The notes below the pieces were generated by a model. It did not search any database and was not told the DNA's origin. It saw nothing but the letters and a program-made list of their open reading frames with translations. The translations under genes were made by a program, and so were the position numbers. From contig NZ_MDGK01000040.1 in NCBI RefSeq assembly GCF_001870465.1, positions 1 through 64,000 of the forward strand: 64,000 nt of DNA, given 5' to 3'. Shown here in pieces: positions 24,922 through 33,330 of the stretch (within the stretch, counting starts at the first letter, position 1; every line of letters starts with the position of its first letter). Source of the DNA: Pseudomonas extremorientalis. GTDB lineage: Bacteria > Pseudomonadota > Gammaproteobacteria > Pseudomonadales > Pseudomonadaceae.

Positions 24922-25616
24922 CGCCGCCAAAAGCGGCCTGGACAGAGGACATGCGGCAAACTGCCGGCCCTGACCATCGCAATTCATCAGGACGCGAGGC
25001 CGTCCTACGGGGCTTTCGCCACCCTGGAAGGTTCAAGATTGTAACAAGCGCAGGTGACATGAGGCCTGAAGCGAGTGCAGAAAGCAGGGTGAATACTCGC
25101 GTTCTGCGCCGATATTTACGGCCAGTTCACAAAGTGCAGTCAGTCTTGGACCAGACCACGGCGAATGCTTCGGAAACAACGCCTGTTAAGAGCTGAGTGA
25201 GAGCGCAACCGCCCACACCTAGTCTTGTTTAGCCATGAGCGTGGACTCCCCATTGGAGAACACGGTAAATGCCAACCCGCTGCGGATTCTGCGCGCGGCA
25301 GCACCCGAATTATCAGGGATACGTGTAGGGTGGAGATGCACAACCGTCGGACCGTGTAGCACTAGGCTTATATTTAGACGCTTCATCTCGTCCACAGTCG
25401 CCGGTTGATTCCTCCTCCTGACCTTAGCTTTTGTTGAAGTGGTGCCTTTGTCACCACCGCTAACAAGCAGGACGCGTCCGTCGCGGTACCGGCCCAATTG
25501 GCCTGTTATTGCTGGACACTGGAGTGGCCAACCACTCTTGACGCACCTGACACCGACCGTGAGAAGTCGTGTGTGCCGAACGCCGTTTCCGGCAGCCCGG
25601 AAACCGACGGTACAAC
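24922..25616 (+). promoter_or_regulatory. Long 5' leader of rne (candidate rne-II-type autoregulatory RNA)
   Basis: Almost 700 nt separate the promoter and the rne start codon without a credible gene. The sequence contains several stems, for example GGTACCGGCC/GGCC around 25487-25503, GGAGTGGCCAACCACTC (25521-25537) and TTTCCGGCAGCCCGGAAA (25589-25606). RNase E in enterobacteria controls its own mRNA through a leader hairpin (rne5), and a distinct Pseudomonas leader (rne-II) has been described. I infer the same role here; I cannot check the covariance model. Confidence 0.55.
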
Positions 25617-28600
25617 ATGAAAAGAATGCTGATTAACGCAACTCAACCCGAAGAGTTGCGTGTTGCACTGGTAGATGGCCAACGCCTCTACGACCTGGAC
25701 ATCGAATCCGGTGCACGCGAGCAAAAGAAGGCCAACATCTATAAAGGCCGTATTACTCGCATCGAACCAAGCCTCGAGGCTGCCTTTGTCGATTTCGGCT
25801 CCGAGCGCCACGGCTTCCTGCCCCTCAAAGAAATCTCCCGCGAATACTTCAAGAAAGCCCCCGAAGGCCGCGTGAACATCAAGGACGTCCTGAGCGAAGG
25901 CCAGGAAGTCATCGTCCAGGTCGAAAAAGAAGAACGTGGCAACAAGGGCGCCGCCCTGACCACCTTCATCAGCCTGGCTGGCCGTTACCTGGTCCTGATG
26001 CCGAACAACCCGCGTGCCGGCGGCATTTCCCGTCGCATCGAAGGCGAAGAGCGCAACGAACTGCGTGAAGCGCTGAACGGCCTGATCGCACCGGCCGACA
26101 TGGGCCTGATCGTGCGCACTGCCGGCCTGGGCCGCAGCAGCGAAGAAATGCAGTGGGACCTCGACTACCTGCTGCAACTCTGGACCGCCATCAAGGAAGC
26201 CTCCCTGGATCGTTCCGCGCCGTTCCTGATCTACCAGGAAAGCAACGTGATCATCCGCGCCATCCGCGATTACCTGCGCCAGGACATCGGCGAAGTGCTG
26301 ATCGACAGCGTTGAAGCCCAGGACGAAGCCCTGACCTTCATCCGCCAGGTGATGCCGCAGTACGCCAGCAAGATCAAGCTGTACGAAGACAGCGTTCCGC
26401 TGTTCAACCGTTTCCAGATCGAAAGCCAGATCGAGACCGCCTTCCAGCGCGTGGTCGAACTGCCTTCCGGTGGCTCCATCGTGATCGACCCGACCGAAGC
26501 CCTGGTGTCCATCGACATCAACTCGGCGCGTGCGACCAAAGGCAGCGACATCGAAGAAACCGCCCTGCAGACCAACCTGGAAGCGGCCGAAGAAATCGCC
26601 CGCCAGCTGCGCCTGCGTGACATCGGCGGCCTGATCGTGATCGACTTCATCGACATGACCCCGGCCAAGAACCAGCGCGCCGTGGAAGAGAAAGTCCGCG
26701 AATGCCTGGAAGCTGACCGTGCCCGCGTACAGGTCGGCCGCATCTCGCGCTTCGGCCTGCTGGAAATGTCCCGTCAGCGCCTGCGTCCGTCCCTGGGCGA
26801 GAGCAGCGGCATAGTCTGCCCGCGTTGCAACGGCACCGGCATCATCCGTGACGTTGAATCGCTGTCCCTGGCGATCCTGCGCCTGATCGAAGAAGAAGCC
26901 CTGAAAGACCGCACCGCCGAAGTCCGCGCACAAGTGCCGATTCCGGTTGCAGCCTTCCTGCTCAACGAAAAACGCAACTCGATCACCAAGATCGAACTGC
27001 GCACCCGTGCCCGTATCGTCATCCTGCCGAACGATCACCTCGAAACGCCGCACTTCGAAGTGCAGCGCCTGCGTGATGACAGCCCGGAAGCCCACAGCGG
27101 CCAGTCCAGCTACGAAATCGCCGCTGCCGCCGCCGAAGTGGAAGAAGTCCAGCCAGCCGCCGCGACCCGCACCCTGGTTCGCCAGGAAGCCGCCGTGAAA
27201 ACCGCTCCGGCCCGTGCCAACGCACCGGTTCCGGTTGAAGCTGCCGCTCCGGTTGCCGCTCCGGCCGTAATGCCTGAGCCAAGCCTGTTCAAAGGCCTGG
27301 TGAAGTCGCTGGTAAGCCTGTTCGCCACCAAGGAAGAGCCTGCTGCACCGGTTGTGGTTGAGAAACCAGCGACCGAGCGCCCTGCACGCAACGAAGAGCG
27401 TCGCAACGGTCGCCAGCAGAGCCGTAACCGCAACGGCCGTCGTGACGAAGAGCGCAAGCCGCGCGAAGAGCGTGCGCCGCGTGAAGAACGCGCCCCACGT
27501 GAAGAGCGTGCTCCTCGCGAAGCCCGTGAAGAAACCCCGACCGTAGAACGGGCACCGCGTGAAGAGCGCGCACCGCGTACTCCACGCGCCCCACGCGAAG
27601 ACCGCAAGCCACGTGGCGAGCGCGAAGAGCGTGTGCGCGAACTGCGCGAGCCGCTGGACGCTGCGCCAGCCGTTGCCGGTGCAGCTGTTGTTGCCGAAGA
27701 ACGCCCGGCTCGCCAGCCGCGCGAAGAACGTGCGCCACGTGAAGAACGCCAGCCTCGCGCTCCGCGTGAAGAGCGTCAACCACGTGCCGAACAAGCGGCT
27801 GCCGCCAGCGAAGAAGAAGTGCTGACCGGCGAAGAGCAACTGCAGGAAGACGGTCAGGAAGGCGCCGAAGGCGATCGTCCACGCCGCCGCTCCCGTGGCC
27901 AGCGTCGTCGCAGCAACCGTCGTGAGCGTCAACGCGATGCCAACGGCAACGTGATCGAAGGCTCGGAAGAGACCGGCGAAAACGCAGAAGCCGCTACCAG
28001 CGAGCCGACTGGCGCCGAACTGGCTGCCGGCCTGGCCGTTACCGCTGCCGTTGCCAGCTCGGTGATCAGCGCTCCGGCTGAAGCCCAGGCGCACGAGCAG
28101 GCTGAGCGCGCTACCGCGACTGTTGAAGAAGCCGTCGTTGTGGAAGTGCCTGCCGCCGAGGCCCCAGTGGTTGAAGCGCCGGTCGTTGAAGCACCTGCTG
28201 CCGAAACCCCAGTCGTAGAAGCACCGGTTGTTGAAGCGACTACCCCAATCGAAGCACCGGTTGTTCCGGAAGTGGAAGTTACTCCGGTTCAAGAAGCCCT
28301 GCCAGAAGTTGAAGCGGTGGCTGAACAAGTACCGGTAGTCGAGCCTCAACCTGTGGCTGAAGCAGTGATTGAAGCACCGGTTGTCGAAGCGGCCCCGGAA
28401 GTTCGTGAAGTTCGTGAAGAACAGACCGCCTTCCAATGGACTGCCGAGCCTGCCGCTTCGGTTGAAGAGCCAGCACCTGCCCCGGCGGTAGAAGAAGCGC
28501 CGGCACCGGTTGCCGAAGTTGTGGTTGCCGAGCCAGCCCCAGTGGTCGAGCCTGCTCCGGTCGTTGAACCAGCGCCAGTGGTTGAAACGCCGGCGGCTGC

Positions 28601-28772
28601 CGAAGTGGCTGCCCCCGTAGTTGAAGCTGCACCGGTCAGCGCCCTGACCGAAAACGGCCGTGCGCCGAACGACCCACGTGAAGTGCGTCGTCGTCGCAAG
28701 GAAGCTGAAGCCGCTGCCGCTGCTGCTGCCGCGGCACAGGAAGCAGAACACGAGAGCAAACCTCTCGCCTGA
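25617..28772 (+). CDS. rne: Ribonuclease E
   Basis: A 1051-residue endoribonuclease that starts mRNA decay and processes rRNA and tRNA. It has an N-terminal S1 domain (about 35-125), the 5'-sensor/DNase I-like catalytic region with IDINSARATKG and IVIDFIDM (two catalytic aspartates), and the Zn-link CPRC (Cys401, Cys404). The C-terminal half is low-complexity and disordered: REER-type repeats (about 617-668 and again about 700-722), an arginine-rich RNA-binding block (RRRSRGQRRRSNRRERQR), long PVVEAP repeats, and an NDPREVRRRRK element near the end. These match scaffold motifs described in Pseudomonas RNase E for RhlB, RNA and PNPase binding. Start ATG follows a long leader. Confidence 0.96.
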   Translation: MKRMLINATQPEELRVALVDGQRLYDLDIESGAREQKKANIYKGRITRIEPSLEAAFVDFGSERHGFLPLKEISREYFKKAPEGRVNIKDVLSEGQEVIVQVEKEERGNKGAALTTFISLAGRYLVLMPNNPRAGGISRRIEGEERNELREALNGLIAPADMGLIVRTAGLGRSSEEMQWDLDYLLQLWTAIKEASLDRSAPFLIYQESNVIIRAIRDYLRQDIGEVLIDSVEAQDEALTFIRQVMPQYASKIKLYEDSVPLFNRFQIESQIETAFQRVVELPSGGSIVIDPTEALVSIDINSARATKGSDIEETALQTNLEAAEEIARQLRLRDIGGLIVIDFIDMTPAKNQRAVEEKVRECLEADRARVQVGRISRFGLLEMSRQRLRPSLGESSGIVCPRCNGTGIIRDVESLSLAILRLIEEEALKDRTAEVRAQVPIPVAAFLLNEKRNSITKIELRTRARIVILPNDHLETPHFEVQRLRDDSPEAHSGQSSYEIAAAAAEVEEVQPAAATRTLVRQEAAVKTAPARANAPVPVEAAAPVAAPAVMPEPSLFKGLVKSLVSLFATKEEPAAPVVVEKPATERPARNEERRNGRQQSRNRNGRRDEERKPREERAPREERAPREERAPREAREETPTVERAPREERAPRTPRAPREDRKPRGEREERVRELREPLDAAPAVAGAAVVAEERPARQPREERAPREERQPRAPREERQPRAEQAAAASEEEVLTGEEQLQEDGQEGAEGDRPRRRSRGQRRRSNRRERQRDANGNVIEGSEETGENAEAATSEPTGAELAAGLAVTAAVASSVISAPAEAQAHEQAERATATVEEAVVVEVPAAEAPVVEAPVVEAPAAETPVVEAPVVEATTPIEAPVVPEVEVTPVQEALPEVEAVAEQVPVVEPQPVAEAVIEAPVVEAAPEVREVREEQTAFQWTAEPAASVEEPAPAPAVEEAPAPVAEVVVAEPAPVVEPAPVVEPAPVVETPAAAEVAAPVVEAAPVSALTENGRAPNDPREVRRRRKEAEAAAAAAAAAQEAEHESKPLA

Positions 28773-28790
28773 TTCCCGCAGCCACTGAAA

Positions 28791-28823
28791 AGCCCCGCCT
28801 GAGTGATCAGGCGGGGCTTTTTT
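28791..28823 (+). terminator. Rho-independent terminator of rne
   Basis: AGCCCCGCCTGA / TCAGGCGGGGCT, a perfect 12-bp stem with a 4-nt loop, followed by six T. Confidence 0.93.
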
Positions 28824-28835
28824 ATGTTCGTCCGG

Positions 28836-29420
28836 CTAGAGGTAATGCAACAACGCAGGCACGTCCACATCCCATGACACACCAGGGTCATCTACCGCCA
28901 CCTCACACACCGCCGCCTGGGCAAACAACGGCTTGGCTCCACGATCACCGGTCAAAGCCATCAACCCGGGCCCAAATGCCCGGCCAAATGCCACAGGATG
29001 CCCGTACTGCCCGTCCTGCACCGGCACACTGATGCCACCCTCCTCCACCCCCGCAATCACTCGCTCAATGCTCGATGACTGAATAAACGGCATATCCCCC
29101 AGCACCACCAGCCAGCCATTCGCCGAAGCACTGGCTGCAACCGCAGCGGCAATACTGTCGCCCATGCCGGCCGAGCGCAGCAGCAACACCTTGCAACCGT
29201 AGATCTCTGCCAAGCGAATTACTTCGGGACGATCGGCTGAAGTCACCACCCAACGATCAGCCACGGCACTCGGCAGATTCTTCAGCACCTGCTCGATCAC
29301 TGGCCGAACTACGCCATCCAGGCCCACACAATCAGCCAGCAACTTGTCCTGGTCAGCCCCTGCCTCGGCGCGGAAACGGCTGCCCTGCCCCGCCGCCAGC
29401 ACAATCGCGGTGATGCTCAC
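28836..29420 (-). CDS. MobA/MocA-like nucleotidyltransferase
   Basis: A 194-residue NTP-transferase of the MobA-like fold. The N-terminus ITAIVLAAGQGSRF is the nucleotide-binding signature; VLGDMPFIQ and PVAFGRAF are typical of molybdopterin cytidylyltransferase-like proteins (MocA). It overlaps the xdhC-like gene by GTGA and is probably the step that prepares the cytosine-dinucleotide form of the molybdenum cofactor for a xanthine dehydrogenase-family enzyme not located in this window. Confidence 0.82.
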   Translation of the reverse strand: MSITAIVLAAGQGSRFRAEAGADQDKLLADCVGLDGVVRPVIEQVLKNLPSAVADRWVVTSADRPEVIRLAEIYGCKVLLLRSAGMGDSIAAAVAASASANGWLVVLGDMPFIQSSSIERVIAGVEEGGISVPVQDGQYGHPVAFGRAFGPGLMALTGDRGAKPLFAQAAVCEVAVDDPGVSWDVDVPALLHYL

Positions 29421-30403
29421 TCAACCACCACCGGTAACGGCTTCTTCTGCATCGGCGCCACACCATTCTTGATCGCAACAATTTCCGCCATCAACGACAA
29501 CGCGATTTCCGCCGGTGTATGACTGCCGATATGCAAACCGATCGGCCCATGCAGACGCGCAATCGCTTCCGTCGACAAGCCCAGCGCCGCGAGGTTTTCC
29601 CGGCGTTTCTGGCTGTTGACCCGTGAACCGAGGGCACCAATGTAGAACGCCGAGGAATTCAGTGCCGTCAGCAGCGCCATGTCATCCAGGCGCGGATCAT
29701 GGGTGAGGCAGACAATGGCCGTGCGCTCGTCGGTCTGGATATTCAGCACCGCCTCATCGGGCATACCCGGCACGAAGCGACCGTGCTGGTCTTCCCAGCC
29801 ATAGACAAACTCATCGCGCGGGTCGCAGATCAGTACTTCGAAATCCAGCAGGCGCGCCATTTCCGCCACATACCGCGACAACTGCCCGGCACCGATCAAC
29901 AGCAGGCGCCAGCGTGGGCCATAGATGGCTCGCAGGCGTTCACCGTCGAAGGTGACGACGTCGGTCTTGCTCGCGCCACTCAACGTCACCTTGCCAGTGG
30001 CCAGGTCCAACTCCCGGGCGACGATCTGATGAGCCTCGCACCGTGCCAGCAGCTCAGCCACCCATTCCCACTCGTCTACCCGCTCCTCGGTCAGGCGCAA
30101 GGTGCCGCCGCACGGCAGGCCAAAACGCGCCGCTTCATCGCGGGTAACGCCGTAGGTCACCAACTGCACCGGCGGCCCGTCTTCAGGCAGCCGGCCGTCC
30201 TGCAGGCGTGCAATCAAGTCATCCTCGATGCACCCGCCCGATACCGAGCCGATCACTACCCCATCGCCCCGCAACGCCAGCATGGCGCCCGGCGGGCGCG
30301 GCGCGCTGCCCCAGGTCTGGACCACGCTGTACAACACCACTCGCTGTCCGGCACGGCGCCATTCGAGCACGCTGCGCAGGACATTCAGATCCACACTGTC
30401 CAC
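29417..30403 (-). CDS. XdhC/CoxI-family molybdenum cofactor insertion protein
   Basis: A 328-residue XdhC-type chaperone that inserts sulfurated molybdenum cofactor into molybdenum hydroxylases. The N-terminal domain contains VQTWGSAPRPPGAMLA and GSVSGGCIED; the C-terminal Rossmann domain starts LLLIGAGQLSRYVAEMA and includes GALGSRVNSQKRRENL. I chose a GTG start at 30403, which follows GGAGG by 4 bp. The partner enzyme is not nearby. Confidence 0.86.
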   Translation of the reverse strand: MDSVDLNVLRSVLEWRRAGQRVVLYSVVQTWGSAPRPPGAMLALRGDGVVIGSVSGGCIEDDLIARLQDGRLPEDGPPVQLVTYGVTRDEAARFGLPCGGTLRLTEERVDEWEWVAELLARCEAHQIVARELDLATGKVTLSGASKTDVVTFDGERLRAIYGPRWRLLLIGAGQLSRYVAEMARLLDFEVLICDPRDEFVYGWEDQHGRFVPGMPDEAVLNIQTDERTAIVCLTHDPRLDDMALLTALNSSAFYIGALGSRVNSQKRRENLAALGLSTEAIARLHGPIGLHIGSHTPAEIALSLMAEIVAIKNGVAPMQKKPLPVVVE

Positions 30404-30478
30404 ATAACCTCCTGCAAGCGTTACAACCGAGACATTCACTGTAAAACAAAAGTTGCCGAAGTGACGCGCCAGAAACGC

Positions 30479-30505
30479 AAACGCCCCGAACCAGTCGGGG
30501 CGTTT
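30479..30505 (-). terminator. Terminator downstream of dctA
   Basis: AAACGCCCCG (30479-30488) and CGGGGCGTTT (30496-30505) form a stem with short T-runs on both sides. It lies between dctA and the xdhC-like gene. Confidence 0.75.
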
Positions 30506-30543
30506 GTGCGTTGCTGTCGGCGTTAGTTCACGCCATCGGCGAT

Positions 30544-31875
30544 TTACTTGACCACAGGTGCAGGGCCTTCGGCCACGCCCAGGTCATCCAGCTCACGGGT
30601 TTCCGAGATGCCGGTACCGCCGGACGCCAGCTCGCTTTGCAGCTTGTCGGTGTCCAGTTCCTTGACCCACTTGGCTACAACGATGGTGGCAACGGCGTTA
30701 CCCACCAGGTTGGTCAGCGCACGGGCTTCGGACATGAAGCGGTCGATACCCAGGATCAGCGCCAGGCCGGCAACCGGCAGGTGACCTACGGCCGACAGGG
30801 TGGCCGCCAGTACGATGAAGCCCGAACCGGTCACGCCTGCAGCGCCTTTGGAGGACAGCAGCAGCACCAGCAGCAGAGTGATCTGGTGGGTGATGTCCAT
30901 GTGAGTGTCAGTCGCCTGGGCGATGAACACGGCCGCCATGGTCAGGTAGATCGACGTACCGTCGAGGTTGAACGAGTAGCCAGTCGGGATGACCAGGCCT
31001 ACTACGGACTTCTTGGCGCCCAGACGCTCCATCTTGATCAGCATGCGTGGCAGTGCGGACTCGGAAGACGAAGTACCCAGAACGATCAGCAGCTCTTCAC
31101 GGATGTAGCGAACCAGTTTCAACACGCTGAAACCGTGAGCGCGGCAGATACCACCCAGCACCACCAGCACGAACAGCAGGCAGGTGATGTAGAAGCAGAT
31201 CATCAACTGGCCCAGTTGCACCAGCGAACCCACACCGTAGGCACCGATGGTGAACGCCATGGCGCCCAGGGCACCGATTGGCGCGAGCTTCATGATCATG
31301 TTGATGATGTTGAACATCACGTGGGCGAAGCGATCGATGAAATCCAGTACCGGCTTGCCGTAGGCACCCAGGCGGTGCAGGGCGAAACCGAAGATCACCG
31401 AGAACATCAGCACTTGCAGGATGTCGCCGTTGGCGAACGCGCCGACGATAGTGTTAGGGATCACATTGAGGATAAAGCCGACGATGCTCTGGTCCTTACC
31501 GGCAGTGACGTAGGCTGCCACTTTGGAAGCGTCCAGGGTGGCGACGTCGATGTGCATGCCGTTGCCCGGTTGCACCACGTTCACCACGATCAGGCCGATC
31601 AGCAGCGCGATGGTGGAAACGATCTCGAAGTACAGCAGTGCATAGCCGCCGGTCTTGCCGACCGATTTCATACTTTGCATGCCAGCGATGCCGCTGACAA
31701 CGGTGCAGAAGATGATCGGGGCGATGACCATTTTGATCAGTTTGATGAACCCGTCACCCAGTGGCTTGAGGGCCACACCGGTCTGTGGGTAGAAGTGACC
31801 GAGCAAAATACCGATAACGATTGCAACGATCACCTGGAAGTACAGGGATTTGTAGATAGGCTGACGAGTCGTCAT
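30544..31875 (-). CDS. dctA: C4-dicarboxylate:H+/Na+ symporter
   Basis: A 443-residue inner-membrane transporter importing succinate, malate and fumarate. Family hallmarks are the serine-rich loop GTSSSESALPRML, the VIPTGYSFNLDGTSIYLT helix and GIDRFMSEARALTNLVGNAVAT. The start MTTRQPIYKSLYF (31875) is the normal one. The upstream sigma-54 promoter fits control by DctB/DctD, whose genes are not in the window. Confidence 0.94.
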   Translation of the reverse strand: MTTRQPIYKSLYFQVIVAIVIGILLGHFYPQTGVALKPLGDGFIKLIKMVIAPIIFCTVVSGIAGMQSMKSVGKTGGYALLYFEIVSTIALLIGLIVVNVVQPGNGMHIDVATLDASKVAAYVTAGKDQSIVGFILNVIPNTIVGAFANGDILQVLMFSVIFGFALHRLGAYGKPVLDFIDRFAHVMFNIINMIMKLAPIGALGAMAFTIGAYGVGSLVQLGQLMICFYITCLLFVLVVLGGICRAHGFSVLKLVRYIREELLIVLGTSSSESALPRMLIKMERLGAKKSVVGLVIPTGYSFNLDGTSIYLTMAAVFIAQATDTHMDITHQITLLLVLLLSSKGAAGVTGSGFIVLAATLSAVGHLPVAGLALILGIDRFMSEARALTNLVGNAVATIVVAKWVKELDTDKLQSELASGGTGISETRELDDLGVAEGPAPVVK

Positions 31876-31901
31876 TGCAAAGTTCCTCAATCGTCCCGTG
31901 T

Positions 31902-32156
31902 GGCAAATATCCGCCATTGCCCACGACACTTGAATTGCGAACCCTCCTGCACTGGAGGGATTTGTTGTTTGCGAGGTCTGTAGGTGCAGCCTGCGCTGTC
32001 ATCCTTATCGCAAACGCCGTGCCACTTTGCTGAAAAACCCTGAAGGCCTTTAGACATCAGGGTTTTGGCTTTACAAGTGCCCTCCCAGGCACCGAATCGA
32101 GTGGCGGATTTCCGCCCACCAACCTGATCCCGTCCTACAATTTGGCGGATATCCGC
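31902..32156. promoter_or_regulatory. Three GGCGGATWTCCGCC-type palindromes between dctA and the AraC-type gene
   Basis: GGCAAATATCCGCC (31902-31915), GGCGGATTTCCGCC (32103-32116) and the perfect palindrome GGCGGATATCCGCC (32143-32156). Two copies flank the upstream side of the sigma-54 promoter and one lies in the dctA leader. They are likely binding sites of one dimeric regulator; the AraC-type protein encoded at 32214 is the nearest candidate. The 338-bp intergenic region holds no other feature I can see. Confidence 0.6.
32010..32024 (-). promoter_or_regulatory. Sigma-54 promoter of dctA
   Basis: On the minus strand TGGCAC-N5-TTGC reads from 32024 to 32010, an exact match to the -24/-12 consensus. 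Transcription would begin near 31998, giving a leader of about 120 nt. Confidence 0.88.
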
Positions 32157-32213
32157 CTTGTGACCCCATCCGAGGGTGGCTACCATCCGCCCGTCCATGG
32201 AAGAGGCCTTCGC

Positions 32214-33212
32214 ATGCGTGAACGTACCATCGCCAGCCATTACGCCCGGGCAGCCCTCGGCGGTGCGCGTCGGGTCGGTTACGACTACTCGGGCCTGCTG
32301 CTGCAAGCAGGTATCACCCCGGAACTGCTGACCGAACCCCGCGCCCGCATCGCGCCGGAACAATTTACCCGGTTGCTGCAAATGCTCTGGCTGGCGCTGG
32401 ACGATGAATACCTGGGGTTTGCCGACGGCCCCAGCAAACGCGGCACCTTTGCCATGATGTGCCACGCATTGATCCACTGCCGCACCCTTGAGAAAGCCCT
32501 GGAACGCGGCTTATTGTTTTATAGCCTATTCCCGCAGGGACCACGCTGGCAGCTGACACGTGAAGGCGAAATGGCCCGTTTGAGCCTGGACGACTCGCAA
32601 TTGTGGGACCCGGATCACTTCCTCAGCGAATGCCTGCTGGTGATCTGGCATCGACTCGGCAGTTGGCTGATCGGCCAACGCATCCGCCTGCACCAGGCCA
32701 CCTTCAGCTACCCGATGCCGGCTCACGCCAGCGAATATGACCTGCTGTTTCCCTGCACCCAGGTATTCGGCGCACCGAACAGCAGCCTGGTATTTCACGG
32801 CCGCTACCTGAGCCTGCCGCTGTTGCAGGACGAACGCACGCTCAAGCACTTCCTCGAGCGCTCCCCCGCTGACCTGTTGTCACGGCCGGATGAAGGCGAC
32901 AGCTTGAGCAGCCAGCTCCGCCGCTTGCTCAGCGGCGACCGTACACCCTGGCCCGACCTGGAAGCCGTCGCCCAGCAGTTGCACATCAGCCCGCAGACCC
33001 TGCGCAGGCATTTGCGCGAAGAAGGCACCAGCTTTCAGGCACTCAAGGATGAGCTGCGGCGGGACATCGCCATCTATCATTTGGGGCGGGCGGATTTGTC
33101 GTTGCAGGAGATTGCCGAGCAGTTGGGGTTTTCCGAACCGTCGGCGTTTCATCGGGCGTTCAAGAAGTGGACGGGTTTGACGCCGGGGGCTTACCGAGCC
33201 CAAGAGAGCTAA
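32214..33212 (+). CDS. AraC-family transcriptional regulator (OruR-like)
   Basis: A 332-residue regulator with an N-terminal Arabinose_bd-type sensor domain (about 15-200) and a C-terminal double helix-turn-helix (about 235-330; LSLQEIAEQLGFSEPSAFHRAFKKWTG). The OruR/ArgR-like group usually senses amino acids or related small molecules. The start MRERTIASHYARAALGG is chosen because upstream residues are not family-like. The gene's position beside dctA and phoPQ matches P. aeruginosa PA1182. The inducer is unknown. Confidence 0.85.
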   Translation: MRERTIASHYARAALGGARRVGYDYSGLLLQAGITPELLTEPRARIAPEQFTRLLQMLWLALDDEYLGFADGPSKRGTFAMMCHALIHCRTLEKALERGLLFYSLFPQGPRWQLTREGEMARLSLDDSQLWDPDHFLSECLLVIWHRLGSWLIGQRIRLHQATFSYPMPAHASEYDLLFPCTQVFGAPNSSLVFHGRYLSLPLLQDERTLKHFLERSPADLLSRPDEGDSLSSQLRRLLSGDRTPWPDLEAVAQQLHISPQTLRRHLREEGTSFQALKDELRRDIAIYHLGRADLSLQEIAEQLGFSEPSAFHRAFKKWTGLTPGAYRAQES

Positions 33213-33235
33213 AGATGTAGCGCCTGGACTGACGC

Positions 33236-33310
33236 TATCGGGGCAAGCCCCCTCCCACATTTTGATGTTTGAACACATTCAAAGGTGGGAGGGGGCTTGC
33301 CCCCGATGAG
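33236..33310. repeat. REPIN between convergent genes
   Basis: ATCGGGGCAAGCCCCCTCCCAC (about 33237-33258) and its inverted partner GTGGGAGGGGGCTTGCCCCCGAT (about 33285-33307) are separated by about 26 bp. The unit order is opposite to that at 22126 and 46769. The long hairpin probably ends transcripts from both sides. Confidence 0.82.
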
Positions 33311-33330
33311 GCCTGTACACCCCATAAAGA

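Noticed and set aside
25506..28751. Very long open frame antisense to rne (over 1000 codons)
   Set aside because: It mirrors the strongly biased codon use of rne. The translation is a low-complexity Arg/Phe/Ala product with no ribosome site or domain.
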